From NCBI RefSeq assembly GCF_000271845.1, contig NZ_JH719395.1, positions 718,025 to 782,024 of the forward strand: a stretch of DNA of 64,000 nucleotides. The letters are read 5' to 3'. Below are positions 1 to 8,742 of the stretch, in pieces. Below the pieces are notes generated by a model. The model was not told the DNA's origin, searched no databases, and saw nothing but the letters and a program-made list of their open reading frames with translations. This DNA is from Rhizobium leguminosarum bv. trifolii WSM2297. Lineage in GTDB: Bacteria; Pseudomonadota; Alphaproteobacteria; Rhizobiales; Rhizobiaceae. Made by a program: the position numbers and the translations under genes. Within the stretch, counting starts at the first letter, position 1, and every line of letters begins with the position of its first letter.

Positions 1-674
1 CGGTGGCGCACCGCCACGGCGCCGTCGTCATGATGGACAATACCTGGGCGACGCCGCTCTATTTCAGGCCGCTCGATCACGGCGTCGACATCTCCATCCA
101 CGCGGCGACGAAATACCCGTCCGGCCATTCCGATATCCTGCTCGGAACGGTATCGGCCAATGCCGAGCATTGGGAGCGGCTGAAGGAAGCGAATGGCGTG
201 CTCGGCATTTGCGGCGCACCGGATGACGCCTACCAGATCCTGCGCGGCTTGCGCACCATGGGCCTGCGCCTCGAGCGGCATTATGAAAGCGCGCTTGCTA
301 TCGCAGAATGGCTGGAGGGCAGGGAGGACGTTGCCCGCGTGCTGCATCCGGCCCTGCCGAGTTTTCCCTCTCACCATCTCTGGAAACGTGATTTCAAGGG
401 CGCCAGCGGCATCTTTTCCTTCGTGCTCGCCGCTGATGGCCCAGAAAAATGCAGGGCAAAGGCGCATGCCTTCCTCGACGCGCTCCGGATTTTCGGTCTC
501 GGCTATTCCTGGGGCGGCTTTGAAAGCCTCGCATTGCACGCCCACCTCAATGATCGCAAGGTCGCCAAGGCTCCGACGGATGGGGCGGTGATCCGCCTGC
601 AGATCGGCATCGAGGACGTTGCCGACTTGAAAGCCGATATCGAACGGGGTTTTGCCGCCGCAAGCGCCGTCTGA
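1..674 (+). CDS. metC: Cystathionine beta-lyase, C-terminal part (5' end outside window)
   Basis: This is the last 223 or so residues of a Cys/Met-metabolism PLP enzyme of about 390-400 residues. The frame is open from the window edge, so the true start lies upstream. The SIHAATKYPSGHSD segment carries the PLP-binding lysine (codon 111-113), and the MMDNTWATP segment before it is the usual cofactor-contact strand. The family splits cystathionine to homocysteine, pyruvate and ammonia in the cytoplasm as part of methionine synthesis. Cystathionine gamma-lyase or gamma-synthase share the fold, but the MDNTWATPLYF pattern fits beta-lyase best. It converges on the monooxygenase gene that follows. 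Confidence 0.85.
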   Translation, partial: VAHRHGAVVMMDNTWATPLYFRPLDHGVDISIHAATKYPSGHSDILLGTVSANAEHWERLKEANGVLGICGAPDDAYQILRGLRTMGLRLERHYESALAIAEWLEGREDVARVLHPALPSFPSHHLWKRDFKGASGIFSFVLAADGPEKCRAKAHAFLDALRIFGLGYSWGGFESLALHAHLNDRKVAKAPTDGAVIRLQIGIEDVADLKADIERGFAAASAV

Positions 675-708
675 GCGGACGCGGGGAGGGCCGCTGCCTG
701 CCCCACGC

Positions 709-1863
709 TTATGGCAGGCGCACGGCCCGGTAGCCGTAGATCCAGTCGAGATCCGCCGCCAGGCTTTGCGGCGGCTTGAGGCCGAGAACCAGATCGCGGC
801 CGATCCGGATCGGTCCTTTCGCATGATAGGCAAACCGGTTGAAGGCGCCGCGCTGGCGAAGTTTGGCGATGCGTGGGGCCCGATGGCTTTCAAAGAGCTT
901 TAGCGCTTCCGCCGCCGGACGATCGGAAAGAAACGCGGCAAGTTCGTAACCGTCTTCGATCGCCATGGCCGCTCCTTGTGCGGCAAAGGGCATCATTGCA
1001 TGCGCGGCATCGCCGATCAGAACCGTCTTGCGGCCGTCCTGCCACGCGCCTGATGTGGTTTCGAACAGCGGCCAGAAACTCAGCTGCTGGTGTTGTTCGA
1101 GCAGCGAGACGATCGTGGAATTCCAACCGGAAAGACGCGCGAGCAACTGCGCGCGCTGCTCGGCCGTCGCCTCGCTTTGCCAGGCCTGCGGCGCGATATT
1201 GCCGGCGGTGATCGCCACCATGTTGAAGCTGGCGGTCTCCCTCAAAGGGTAACAGACAAGATGCGCCGACCCGCCGAGGAAAGCGCAAACGCTTGCCCGG
1301 TCGAGAAAACCCGGCGCTTCGGTTTCGGCAATGGTGAAGCGGTAGGCGATATTGCTGGAAAACCGCGGCGAGGGGCTGCCCGGAACGGATTGCCGCAGCT
1401 TCGACCAGACGCCGTCGGCGCCGATGACGACATCGGCGTCCCGCTCGATAGCCGGCAGCGTCGATTCCATCCGGATACTAAGGTGAAGCCGGCAGAGCGG
1501 ATCGGCCTCGACCGCGGCCAAAAGGGCTTTCTGCAATGTGCTGCGATGCAGGACGCCATAGGGAGCGCCCCAGCGCTGCCGCGCGAATGCGCCTGCAGGC
1601 ACGGCCGCCAGCTGGCGAAGCGAACTGCCCGAGATCAGCCGGATCGTTTCCGGCTCCAGCCAGACCTTTGACAGCCCTTCAAGGATACCGAGTTCAGCAA
1701 GGATGCGCGAGGCGTTGGGCGAAAGCTGCAAGCCCGCGCCGATGTCGGTCAGTTCGCTCGCCTGCTCGAAGATGTCGGAGCTGATGCCCCGGCGCGAAAG
1801 CGAAAGCGCAGCGGTCAGCCCCGATATTCCGGCGCCGATGATGGCGGCATGTTCGACCGGCAT
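709..1863 (-). CDS. FAD-dependent monooxygenase (salicylate hydroxylase / UbiH-like)
   Basis: A 384-residue class A flavoprotein monooxygenase. The N-terminus has the dinucleotide-binding G10-x-G12-x-x-G15 fold motif, and the GDAAHAMMPFAAQG segment at about residues 280-300 is the second FAD-binding (GD) motif. A central VVIGADGVWS segment matches the DG motif. Such enzymes hydroxylate aromatic or quinone-like substrates using NAD(P)H and oxygen; the substrate cannot be read from sequence. It is transcribed convergently with metC and upstream of it lies the small zinc-finger gene on the same strand, 28 bases away, so the two may share a transcript. Salicylate or 6-hydroxynicotinate hydroxylases are the closest family names I would expect. 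Confidence 0.82.
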   Translation of the reverse strand: MPVEHAAIIGAGISGLTAALSLSRRGISSDIFEQASELTDIGAGLQLSPNASRILAELGILEGLSKVWLEPETIRLISGSSLRQLAAVPAGAFARQRWGAPYGVLHRSTLQKALLAAVEADPLCRLHLSIRMESTLPAIERDADVVIGADGVWSKLRQSVPGSPSPRFSSNIAYRFTIAETEAPGFLDRASVCAFLGGSAHLVCYPLRETASFNMVAITAGNIAPQAWQSEATAEQRAQLLARLSGWNSTIVSLLEQHQQLSFWPLFETTSGAWQDGRKTVLIGDAAHAMMPFAAQGAAMAIEDGYELAAFLSDRPAAEALKLFESHRAPRIAKLRQRGAFNRFAYHAKGPIRIGRDLVLGLKPPQSLAADLDWIYGYRAVRLP

Positions 1864-1891
1864 TGTCCGTTCGATCCGAAATCTGGACGGG

Positions 1892-2137
1892 TTAGGCCGC
1901 CTTCACGTGGAAAACGCAGCCTGCCGGGTTGGTCTGGCTGGGCTTGAGCGCGGAATTGAAGCGATAGAGCGTCGAGCAATAGGAACAGACCTTCTCGTTG
2001 TCGTCACCCATGTCGATGAAGATATGCGGATGGTCGAACGGGGCCGAAGCGCCGGTGCACATGAATTCCTTGACGCCGACTTCGATAACCCGGTGACCGC
2101 CGTCGTTCTGGAAGTGGGGAATGTTGTGGCCGGCCAT
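1892..2137 (-). CDS. Zinc-finger protein of the CHCC family
   Basis: An 81-residue protein with the complete pattern C27-x8-H36-x14-C51-x2-C54, the zinc-binding signature of the CHCC family that includes the mitochondrial complex I subunit NDUFS6. An AGAG ribosome binding site precedes the ATG. In alphaproteobacteria these small proteins are thought to be accessory to respiratory complex I, but nothing in this neighbourhood (a monooxygenase downstream, a hydrolase divergently upstream) adds functional evidence. A fourth cysteine, C74, lies outside the motif. Confidence 0.85.
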   Translation of the reverse strand: MAGHNIPHFQNDGGHRVIEVGVKEFMCTGASAPFDHPHIFIDMGDDNEKVCSYCSTLYRFNSALKPSQTNPAGCVFHVKAA

Positions 2138-2305
2138 GTCGCTCTCCGAATGCTTGAAATCTGCGCGGACCTTATAAGCCTTCGCCGCAAATGTGTAGAG
2201 CCAAAGCGCCGCGGTGGATACTGTTTTTAGGCACGGTTTTAGCCGCAGTTTTTGGCTTCACGACGAATGGCGGCTCGATTATGGTCGCGCCAAAAGGAAG
2301 GCCCG

Positions 2306-3115
2306 ATGAACCTGAACACGCCCGCATTTTCAAGCTTCACCCATGACGGATTGCAGCTCGCCTTCTTCGACGAGGGCGATCCGGCCGGCGTGCCCGTCTT
2401 GTTGATCCACGGGTTTGCTTCGACCGCAAACGTCAACTGGGTGCATCCGGGCTGGCTGAAGACGCTGGGGGATGCCGGCTATCGGGTGATCGCCATCGAC
2501 AATCGCGGCCACGGCGCCAGCGACAAGCCGCACGACGCCGAAGCCTATCGTCCATGGGTGATGGCCGGCGATGCGATCGCTCTTCTCGATCACCTCGGCA
2601 TCCCGGAAGCCAACGTCATGGGCTATTCGATGGGCGCGCGCATTTCGGTCTTTGCCGCCCTTGCCAATCCGCATCGCGTCCGCTCGCTGGTGCTCGGCGG
2701 CCTCGGCATCGGCATGACGGACGGCGTCGGCGATTGGGATCCGATCGCCGATGCGCTGCTTGCTCCGTCACTCGAGGACGTCACGCATGACCGCGGCCGG
2801 ATGTTCCGGGCCTTCGCCGAGCAGACCAGGAGTGACCGCGTCGCCCTTGCCCTCTGCATCCGCGGCTCGCGCGATCTCGTCGCCCGCGCGGATATGGGAA
2901 AGCTCGACATGCCGGCGCTGATCGGCGTCGGCACGAAAGACGATATTGCCGGCTCGCCGCAGGAGCTGGCGGCGCTGATGCCCTATGCCGAAGCGCTCGA
3001 TATTCCGGGGCGCGATCATATGCTCGCCGTCGGCGACAGGGTTTTCAAGCAGGCCGTGCTGGCCTTCTACGCGAAAGTCGCCAAGGGGTGGCATCGGCAG
3101 GTGACATCATCGTGA
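2306..3115 (+). CDS. Alpha/beta hydrolase
   Basis: A 269-residue alpha/beta-hydrolase fold enzyme. The oxyanion-hole region LLIHGFAST follows strand 3, the nucleophile elbow is GYSMGAR with the catalytic serine, and the DHMLAV segment near the C-terminus carries the catalytic histidine. The reaction and substrate are unknown. I chose the ATG at 2306 because AAAGGAAG lies just upstream; an in-frame ATG at 2252 would add 18 residues with no homology-like features. It is divergent from the zinc-finger gene, and cysE follows 116 bases downstream on the same strand. Confidence 0.85.
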   Translation: MNLNTPAFSSFTHDGLQLAFFDEGDPAGVPVLLIHGFASTANVNWVHPGWLKTLGDAGYRVIAIDNRGHGASDKPHDAEAYRPWVMAGDAIALLDHLGIPEANVMGYSMGARISVFAALANPHRVRSLVLGGLGIGMTDGVGDWDPIADALLAPSLEDVTHDRGRMFRAFAEQTRSDRVALALCIRGSRDLVARADMGKLDMPALIGVGTKDDIAGSPQELAALMPYAEALDIPGRDHMLAVGDRVFKQAVLAFYAKVAKGWHRQVTSS

Positions 3116-3231
3116 TGCCGCAAACTATGCTAAAAAACCATGGCGACGGCACCCATTTATGTTATTGGCGTTTTCCACTATATATTGGCATTCCGAAAAC
3201 GGCATTCCTGTTGGCAACGAGGAGAGCGGCG

Positions 3232-4065
3232 ATGGTCGCCAAGACTGATATTCGTGCTTTTGAGACAGGCCATCCGCTGAAGGTGATGGATCCCATCTGG
3301 GACAGCCTGCGCGAGGAAGCCCGGCTCGCCGCCGAACGGGACCCGGTTCTTGCCGCCTTCCTCTACTCGACGGTGATCAACTACCATTCGCTCGAGGAAT
3401 GCGTCATTCACCGCATCTGCGAACGTCTTGATCATCCCGACATGCAGGCGAATCTGCTTCGCCAGACCTTCGAGGAAATGCTGCTCGATTGGCCGGAATG
3501 GAGCTCTATTCTGCGCGTCGACATCCAGGCCATCTACGACCGCGATCCCGCCTGCCTGCGTTTCATGGAAGCCGTGCTCTATTTCAAGGGCTTCCATGCG
3601 CTGCAGACACACCGTCTCGCCCATTGGCTACTGAATCGCGGCCGGCGAGATTTCGCGCTTTATCTGCAGAGCCGCTCCTCCAGCGTCTTCCAGACCGACA
3701 TCAATCCGGCCGCTCGTATCGGCAAGGGCATCTTCCTCGATCACGCCACCGGCCTCGTCGTCGGCGAGACGGCTGTGATCGGCGACAATGTCTCGATCCT
3801 GCACAACGTCACGCTCGGCGGCACCGGCAAAGAGGGCGCCGACCGCCATCCGAAGATCGGCAGCGGTGTCATGATCGGCGCCGGCGCAAAGATCCTCGGC
3901 AATATCGAGATCGGCTTCTGCTCCCGCATCGCCGCCGGCTCCGTCGTCTTGAAGGCGGTGCCGCCGAAAAAGACGGTCGCCGGCGTGCCGGCCAAGGTCG
4001 TCGGCGAAGCCGGTTGTTCCGAGCCGTCGCGCAACATGGACCAAGTGATCGGCGCCGATATCTGA
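3232..4065 (+). CDS. cysE: Serine O-acetyltransferase
   Basis: A 277-residue cytoplasmic enzyme that transfers acetyl from acetyl-CoA to L-serine, the first step of cysteine synthesis. An alpha-helical N-terminal domain (about residues 15-140) with the HRLAHWLLNRGRR segment is followed by left-handed beta-helix hexapeptide repeats, including the DHATGLVVGETAVIGD and HNVTLGGTGKEGADRHPKIG stretches typical of CysE. The start at 3232 has an AGGAGAG site 5 bases before it; the frame is open farther upstream but that part is not CysE-like. Length matches the family. A small DUF3126 gene follows on the same strand. Confidence 0.93.
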   Translation: MVAKTDIRAFETGHPLKVMDPIWDSLREEARLAAERDPVLAAFLYSTVINYHSLEECVIHRICERLDHPDMQANLLRQTFEEMLLDWPEWSSILRVDIQAIYDRDPACLRFMEAVLYFKGFHALQTHRLAHWLLNRGRRDFALYLQSRSSSVFQTDINPAARIGKGIFLDHATGLVVGETAVIGDNVSILHNVTLGGTGKEGADRHPKIGSGVMIGAGAKILGNIEIGFCSRIAAGSVVLKAVPPKKTVAGVPAKVVGEAGCSEPSRNMDQVIGADI

Positions 4066-4204
4066 TCGGCTGCCGGAAAAAGGATTGGGAAAAGTCGGAG
4101 ACCTCAGGCGGGGACGGAAATTGCCAAGTGGCAACCTTGCCTTTACACCGCTGCTTTTCCTGTGCAAGAAGCGGCCAATCAAGACCGTTTACGGAGATGA
4201 CAGA

Positions 4205-4408
4205 GTGAAGCCAGAAGAAATCAAGAAGCTCGACGCCTATTTCAAACGCATGCTCAACCCGCAGATCGTCGTCAAGGCGCGTCCGCGCAAGAATGATTCT
4301 GCGGAAGTCTATCTCGGCGAAGAATTTCTGGGCGTCGTCTATATCGATGACGAGGACGGCGACCGCTCCTACAACTTTTCGATGGCGATCCTCGACGTCG
4401 ATCTCTGA
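4205..4408 (+). CDS. DUF3126 family protein
   Basis: A 67-residue acidic protein starting at a GTG with GGAGATGA upstream. The sequence pattern (KKLDAYFKRMLNP, KNDSAEVYLGEEFLGVVYIDDEDGD, SYNFSMAILDVDL) matches the short DUF3126 family found in Rhizobiales and relatives, always about this length. Function is unknown. The gene lies 139 bases after cysE and is followed directly by a strong intrinsic terminator, so it may be the last gene of the cysE transcript. The frame is open farther upstream, but an alternative longer start would add residues unlike the family. Confidence 0.78.
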   Translation: MKPEEIKKLDAYFKRMLNPQIVVKARPRKNDSAEVYLGEEFLGVVYIDDEDGDRSYNFSMAILDVDL

Positions 4409-4425
4409 CGCGTTCGAACGCTTTC

Positions 4426-4465
4426 AAAAAGACCGAACGGCGCGATCCGTTCGGTCTTTTTTTGT
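4426..4465 (+). terminator. Rho-independent terminator after DUF3126 gene
   Basis: A perfect stem made of AGACCGAACGG and its complement CCGTTCGGTCT around a six-base loop, followed by a run of seven Ts and preceded by As, so it could also work from the other strand. It ends the cysE-DUF3126 region before the phasin gene. Confidence 0.85.
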
Positions 4466-4604
4466 TTTTTGCGCTTGGGACGAAAATTTATTTGAAGCTT
4501 CCGGTTGTGCTGATCTGATATATATTAGCAAAATCAGTTAAAGACGTACGTGCCCCGGCGCGCATCCTTTGTTTTATTATTGTCATACAACTCTTGGGTG
4601 TTTT

Positions 4605-4642
4605 GCGACGCACAAGACTACTTGACTATTTGTGCGTTGCAG
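4605..4642 (+). promoter_or_regulatory. Candidate PhaR-type operator upstream of the phasin gene
   Basis: Two arms, GCGACGCACAA (4605-4615) and TTGTGCGTTGC (4630-4640), form an inverted repeat with one mismatch. The right arm continues into TGC-GTT-GCAG (4633-4642), close to the CTGC-N3-4-GCAG site reported for the polyhydroxybutyrate regulator PhaR in Paracoccus and Rhodobacter. It lies 40-77 bases before the phasin ATG. The assignment to PhaR is inference. Confidence 0.4.
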
Positions 4643-4681
4643 CTACCCTGCCGCCATCCCACAGCCCAACGGAGGACGGTC

Positions 4682-5053
4682 ATGTTCAACTTTGACGATG
4701 CAAACAGGAAGAGCAAGGAAGCCGTCGACACGGCGCTGAGAACCTATTCCGATACGACTAGGGGCTTTCAGGCGATCGCCGCCGAAGCTGCTGACTATTC
4801 GAAGAAATCCTTTCAGGACGCGGTGACGCATTTCGAAACGCTGGCCGGCGTCAAGAGCTTCGAGGCCGCTTTCGAACTTCAGACCAACTTCGTCAAGGCC
4901 TATTTCGAAGGCCTCGTCTCCGAGACGACGAAGCTCAGCGAAATGTATGCCGATCTCGCCAAATCCGCTTACAAGCCCTATGAAGCGCCGATCGCCACTG
5001 CCGTCGCCAAGACGACCCGGCAGGCGCCGACGGCAACACCTGCCGCCGCATGA
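4682..5053 (+). CDS. Phasin family protein
   Basis: A 123-residue, mostly helical, amphipathic protein with the phasin pattern: an N-terminal FNFDDANRKSKEAVDTALRT segment, central DYSKKSFQDAVTHFETLAGVKSFEAAFELQTNFVKAYFEGLVSE-type helices (residues about 35-85) and an Ala/Thr/Pro-rich tail. Phasins coat polyhydroxybutyrate granules and control their number and size. The ATG at 4682 follows GGAGGACGG. The gene is monocistronic, bounded by terminators on both sides, and preceded by an inverted repeat that could bind the PHB regulator. Confidence 0.87.
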   Translation: MFNFDDANRKSKEAVDTALRTYSDTTRGFQAIAAEAADYSKKSFQDAVTHFETLAGVKSFEAAFELQTNFVKAYFEGLVSETTKLSEMYADLAKSAYKPYEAPIATAVAKTTRQAPTATPAAA

Positions 5054-5098
5054 TTTGATTTCGAAAAGCGCAACCTGCGCTATATATTGAAATACCGA

Positions 5099-5130
5099 GA
5101 CCGGCTACGCATCTGTAGCCGGTCTTTTTT
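5099..5130 (+). terminator. Rho-independent terminator after the phasin gene
   Basis: A perfect ten-base-pair stem, GACCGGCTAC with GTAGCCGGTC, around a six-base loop, followed by six Ts. It lies 45 bases after the phasin stop codon. Confidence 0.9.
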
Positions 5131-5324
5131 GTTTCCACTTTCGCCGCAGCGTCCGCATGGATCGGCCGGGGACTTTTTTGGTCTTTCCCGTGCATGCCGG
5201 CCATTTCTTGATTGCAGTGACTGACAGGGGGCTTAAAATCGGCCTATTATGAACTAAGTTAGTGTTTCAGATATTCGGCGGGAAAAGCACCCTCCCATGC
5301 TCCGCTGGATTGCTTGAGGAATGA

Positions 5325-5681
5325 ATGACAATGATCGCAAAGCCGATCCGGATGCAGAACGACAGCGAAAGGAACGGGGAGAACGGAAATCGAACCTCGG
5401 TCATCACACGCACCAAGCCGAAGACCAAGAAGCCCAACCTCTACCGCGTGCTGCTTTTGAATGACGACTACACGCCCATGGAATTCGTCATCCATATTCT
5501 GGAGCGTTTTTTTCAAAAGGATCGTGAAAGTGCCACCCGCATCATGCTCCATGTCCATAACCACGGCGTCGGCGAATGCGGAATATTCACATACGAGGTG
5601 GCGGAAACGAAGGTCAGCCAGGTGATGGACTTCGCCCGGCAGCACCAGCATCCGCTGCAATGCGTCATGGAAAAGAAGTGA
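5325..5681 (+). CDS. clpS: ATP-dependent Clp protease adaptor ClpS
   Basis: A 118-residue adaptor that binds N-degron substrates and delivers them to ClpAP. After a poorly conserved N-terminal extension (about 37 residues) comes the ClpS core: [20 protein letters not shown] contains the Asp/Asp and Met residues that form the N-end-residue pocket, and the [22 protein letters not shown] segment includes the conserved His and the Cys-Gly-Ile-x-x turn. The GAGGA site fits either the ATG at 5325 or the one at 5331. It lies ten bases upstream of clpA, the expected partner. Confidence 0.95.
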   Translation: MTMIAKPIRMQNDSERNGENGNRTSVITRTKPKTKKPNLYRVLLLNDDYTPMEFVIHILERFFQKDRESATRIMLHVHNHGVGECGIFTYEVAETKVSQVMDFARQHQHPLQCVMEKK

Positions 5682-5691
5682 GGATCTGAAC

Positions 5692-8184
5692 GTGCCAACA
5701 TTTTCGCCTAGTTTAGAGAAGGCGCTCCATCAGGCACTGACCTTTGCCAACGAGCGGCACCACGAATATGCGACGCTCGAGCATCTGCTGCTCGCCCTGA
5801 TCGACGATGCCGATGCGGCCGCGGTCATGGGTGCCTGCAATGTCGATCTCGACGCGCTGCGCAAGACGCTCGTCGAATATGTCGATAACGAACTCTCCAA
5901 TCTGATCACCGGCTATGACGAGGATTCGAAGCCGACTTCCGGCTTCCAGCGTGTCATCCAGCGCGCCGTCATCCACGTGCAATCGTCCGGCCGCGAGGAA
6001 GTGACCGGTGCCAACGTGCTCGTTGCGATCTTCGCCGAGCGCGAAAGCCATGCCGCCTATTTCCTGCAGGAGCAGGAGATGACCCGTTACGACGCTGTCA
6101 ACTATATCTCCCACGGCATCGGCAAGCGCCCGGGCGCTTCGGAAGCGCGCCCCCCGCGCGGCGCCGAGGAAGAAGCTGAAAGCAGTAAGCCGACGGCGCG
6201 CGGCGGCGAGGAAGAGGGCGGTCCCAAGAAGCAGCAGGATGCACTCAAGGCCTATTGCGTCAATCTTAACGAGAAGGCCAAGGGCGGCAAGATCGACCCG
6301 CTGATCGGCCGTCACGCCGAGGTGAGCCGCACCATCCAGATCCTGTGCCGCCGTTCGAAGAACAATCCGCTCTATGTCGGTGATCCCGGTGTCGGCAAGA
6401 CGGCAATCGCCGAAGGCTTGGCCAAGCGCATCGTCGAAGGCAAGGTTCCCGAAGCGCTGGCCGATGCGACGATCTTCTCGCTCGACATGGGCACGCTGCT
6501 CGCCGGCACGCGCTACCGCGGCGATTTCGAGGAGCGCTTGAAGCAGGTCGTCAAGGAACTTGAAGAATATCCGGGCGCCGTGCTGTTCATCGACGAGATC
6601 CACACGGTGATCGGCGCCGGCGCCACCTCGGGCGGCGCGATGGATGCATCGAACCTGCTGAAGCCCGCCCTGTCGTCGGGCGCGATCCGTTGCATCGGGT
6701 CGACCACCTACAAGGAATATCGCCAGTTCTTCGAAAAGGACCGGGCGCTGGTTCGTCGATTCCAGAAGATCGACGTCAGCGAGCCGTCGATCAATGACGC
6801 AATCGAGATCATGAAGGGCCTGAAGCCCTATTTCGAAGAATATCACCACCTGCGTTATTCCAACGATGCCATCAAGTCGGCCGTCGAACTGTCGGCCCGC
6901 TACATCTCCGACCGCAAGCTGCCGGACAAGGCGATCGACGTGATCGACGAGACCGGTGCGGCCCAGATGCTGCTGCCGCCATCGAAGCGCCGCAAGCTGA
7001 TCACCGAAAAGGAGATCGAGGCGACGGTCGCCACAATGGCGCGCATTCCGCCGAAGACCGTCTCCAAGGATGACGAAGCGGTACTGGCCAATCTCGAGCA
7101 GGAACTGCGCTCGGTTGTCTACGGCCAGGATATCGCCATTGAAGCTCTTTCGACCTCGATCAAGCTGGCGCGCGCCGGCCTGCGCGAGCCCAACAAGCCG
7201 ATCGGTGCTTACGTCTTCTCCGGTCCGACCGGCGTCGGCAAGACCGAGGTGGCAAAGCAGCTGGCATCGTCGCTCGGCGTCGAACTCCTGCGCTTCGACA
7301 TGTCGGAATATATGGAGCGGCACACGGTCTCGCGCCTGCTCGGCGCACCTCCCGGCTATGTCGGTTTCGACCAGGGCGGCCTTCTCACCGATGGCGTCGA
7401 TCAACACCCGCATTGCGTGGTCCTGCTCGACGAAATCGAGAAGGCTCATCCCGACATCTACAATATCCTGCTGCAGGTCATGGACCATGGCACGCTGACC
7501 GACCATAACGGCAAGAAGATCGACTTCCGCAACGTCATCCTGATCATGACGACGAATGCGGGCGCGTCCGAAATGGCCAAGGCAGCGATCGGCTTCGGCT
7601 CGTCCAAGCGCACCGGCGAGGACGAGGAGGCGCTGACCCGCCTGTTCACGCCGGAGTTCCGCAACCGTCTCGACGCGATCATTCCTTTCGCGGCACTGCC
7701 GACGGCTGTCATTCACAAGGTCGTGCAGAAGTTCATCATGCAACTGGAGGCCCAGCTTTCCGAAAGGAACGTCACCTTCGACCTGCATGAGGACGCGATC
7801 GCCTGGCTGTCGGAAAAGGGTTACGACGAGAAGATGGGCGCCCGCCCGCTTGCCCGCGTCATCCAGGACACCATCAAGAAGCCGCTTGCCAACGAAATCC
7901 TCTTCGGCAAGCTCAAGAAGGGCGGCGTCGTCAACGTCACCGTCGGCCCGAAGGAAGACGGCAAGCCCGGTATCGTGCTGGAGGCCATCCCAGATACGGC
8001 GCCGATCAAGCCGAAGCCCGAAGCCGAAGTCGTGCATCCCGAAGGCGACGACCAGGGCGATGGCGAGCTGAAGACCAAGGCGGCGCCCAAGACCCGCGCC
8101 AAGACGGTTCCGCAGGCCGAGCCTGAGGTCCGCGACGCTCCCAAGAAGGGAAGCACGGTTCCGAAGGTTCCGCGCAAGAAGTGA
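5692..8184 (+). CDS. clpA: ATP-dependent Clp protease ATP-binding subunit ClpA
   Basis: An 830-residue Clp/Hsp100 unfoldase that feeds substrates into ClpP. The double Clp N-domain occupies residues 1-150, then a charged linker (about 150-185). The first AAA domain has Walker A GDPGVGKT at 230-237 and Walker B VLFIDEIH; the second has GPTGVGKT at 511-518 and VVLLDEIEKAHPD. The ClpP-docking tripeptide IGF is at 633-635 and marks a ClpP partner, unlike ClpB. A Lys/Pro/Glu-rich tail of about 55 residues extends past the usual ClpA end. Translation starts at a GTG eleven bases after clpS; a terminator follows. Confidence 0.95.
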   Translation: MPTFSPSLEKALHQALTFANERHHEYATLEHLLLALIDDADAAAVMGACNVDLDALRKTLVEYVDNELSNLITGYDEDSKPTSGFQRVIQRAVIHVQSSGREEVTGANVLVAIFAERESHAAYFLQEQEMTRYDAVNYISHGIGKRPGASEARPPRGAEEEAESSKPTARGGEEEGGPKKQQDALKAYCVNLNEKAKGGKIDPLIGRHAEVSRTIQILCRRSKNNPLYVGDPGVGKTAIAEGLAKRIVEGKVPEALADATIFSLDMGTLLAGTRYRGDFEERLKQVVKELEEYPGAVLFIDEIHTVIGAGATSGGAMDASNLLKPALSSGAIRCIGSTTYKEYRQFFEKDRALVRRFQKIDVSEPSINDAIEIMKGLKPYFEEYHHLRYSNDAIKSAVELSARYISDRKLPDKAIDVIDETGAAQMLLPPSKRRKLITEKEIEATVATMARIPPKTVSKDDEAVLANLEQELRSVVYGQDIAIEALSTSIKLARAGLREPNKPIGAYVFSGPTGVGKTEVAKQLASSLGVELLRFDMSEYMERHTVSRLLGAPPGYVGFDQGGLLTDGVDQHPHCVVLLDEIEKAHPDIYNILLQVMDHGTLTDHNGKKIDFRNVILIMTTNAGASEMAKAAIGFGSSKRTGEDEEALTRLFTPEFRNRLDAIIPFAALPTAVIHKVVQKFIMQLEAQLSERNVTFDLHEDAIAWLSEKGYDEKMGARPLARVIQDTIKKPLANEILFGKLKKGGVVNVTVGPKEDGKPGIVLEAIPDTAPIKPKPEAEVVHPEGDDQGDGELKTKAAPKTRAKTVPQAEPEVRDAPKKGSTVPKVPRKK

Positions 8185-8202
8185 GATTTTGTCACTGAAT
8201 TG

Positions 8203-8231
8203 AAAAAGGCCGCGTCACCGCGGCCTTTTTG
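8203..8231 (+). terminator. Bidirectional terminator between clpA and the HIT gene
   Basis: AAAAAGGCCGCG pairs with CGCGGCCTTTTT around a short loop. Both strands have a T run after the stem, which suits the two convergent genes that end here. Confidence 0.85.
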
Positions 8232-8262
8232 TTTTCGCGTTCTTTTTAGACGGTAATCGACC

Positions 8263-8688
8263 TTACGCTAAAGCCGCCCGAATTTTTTCGGCATGGGCGG
8301 CAAGCACGGCGCCATCCTCCATCTTGCCGGAGTGTGGCTTGAGTGCTGTGCCCTCGTGACGCGGGATGACGTGGAAATGCAGATGAAAGACCGTTTGCCC
8401 GGCCGCCGGTTCGTTGAACTGGGCGATGAACACGCCGTCGGCGTCGAAGACGTCCTTGACCGCATTGGCGACCTTTTGAACGACGGTAATCGCATGGGTG
8501 AGGGTGGCTGGATCGGCATCGAGGATGTTGCGGGACGGCGCCTTCGGAAGAACCAGCACATGGCCCGGCGCCTGCGGCATCACATCCATGAAGGCGACCG
8601 TATGCTGGTCCTCATAGATGCGGTGGGAGGGAATTTCCCCGCGCAGGATCTTGGCGAAGATGTTGTTGTCGTCATAGGCGCTGGTCAT
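8263..8688 (-). CDS. HIT family protein
   Basis: A 141-residue histidine-triad nucleotide hydrolase of the HinT branch. The C-terminal HLHFHVIP segment carries the His-x-His-x-His triad, and the FAKILRGEIPSHRIYEDQHTVAFMD N-terminus is typical of the family. Members cleave nucleoside phosphoramidates and similar phosphoanhydride bonds in the cytoplasm. An upstream GAGGAG site supports the ATG. It is convergent with clpA, and the FemAB/GNAT-like gene lies 54 bases upstream on the same strand. Confidence 0.92.
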   Translation of the reverse strand: MTSAYDDNNIFAKILRGEIPSHRIYEDQHTVAFMDVMPQAPGHVLVLPKAPSRNILDADPATLTHAITVVQKVANAVKDVFDADGVFIAQFNEPAAGQTVFHLHFHVIPRHEGTALKPHSGKMEDGAVLAAHAEKIRAALA

Positions 8689-8742
8689 CGCGAAATCTCC
8701 TCATTTGCTGTTTGATCGGGTAACGCGGCCGGCAGGGCGGCG

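Noticed and set aside
5713..8037. A 774-codon open frame opposite clpA
   Set aside because: It mirrors the clpA frame and has the low-complexity composition expected from the complement of a GC-rich gene; no domain is recognisable.
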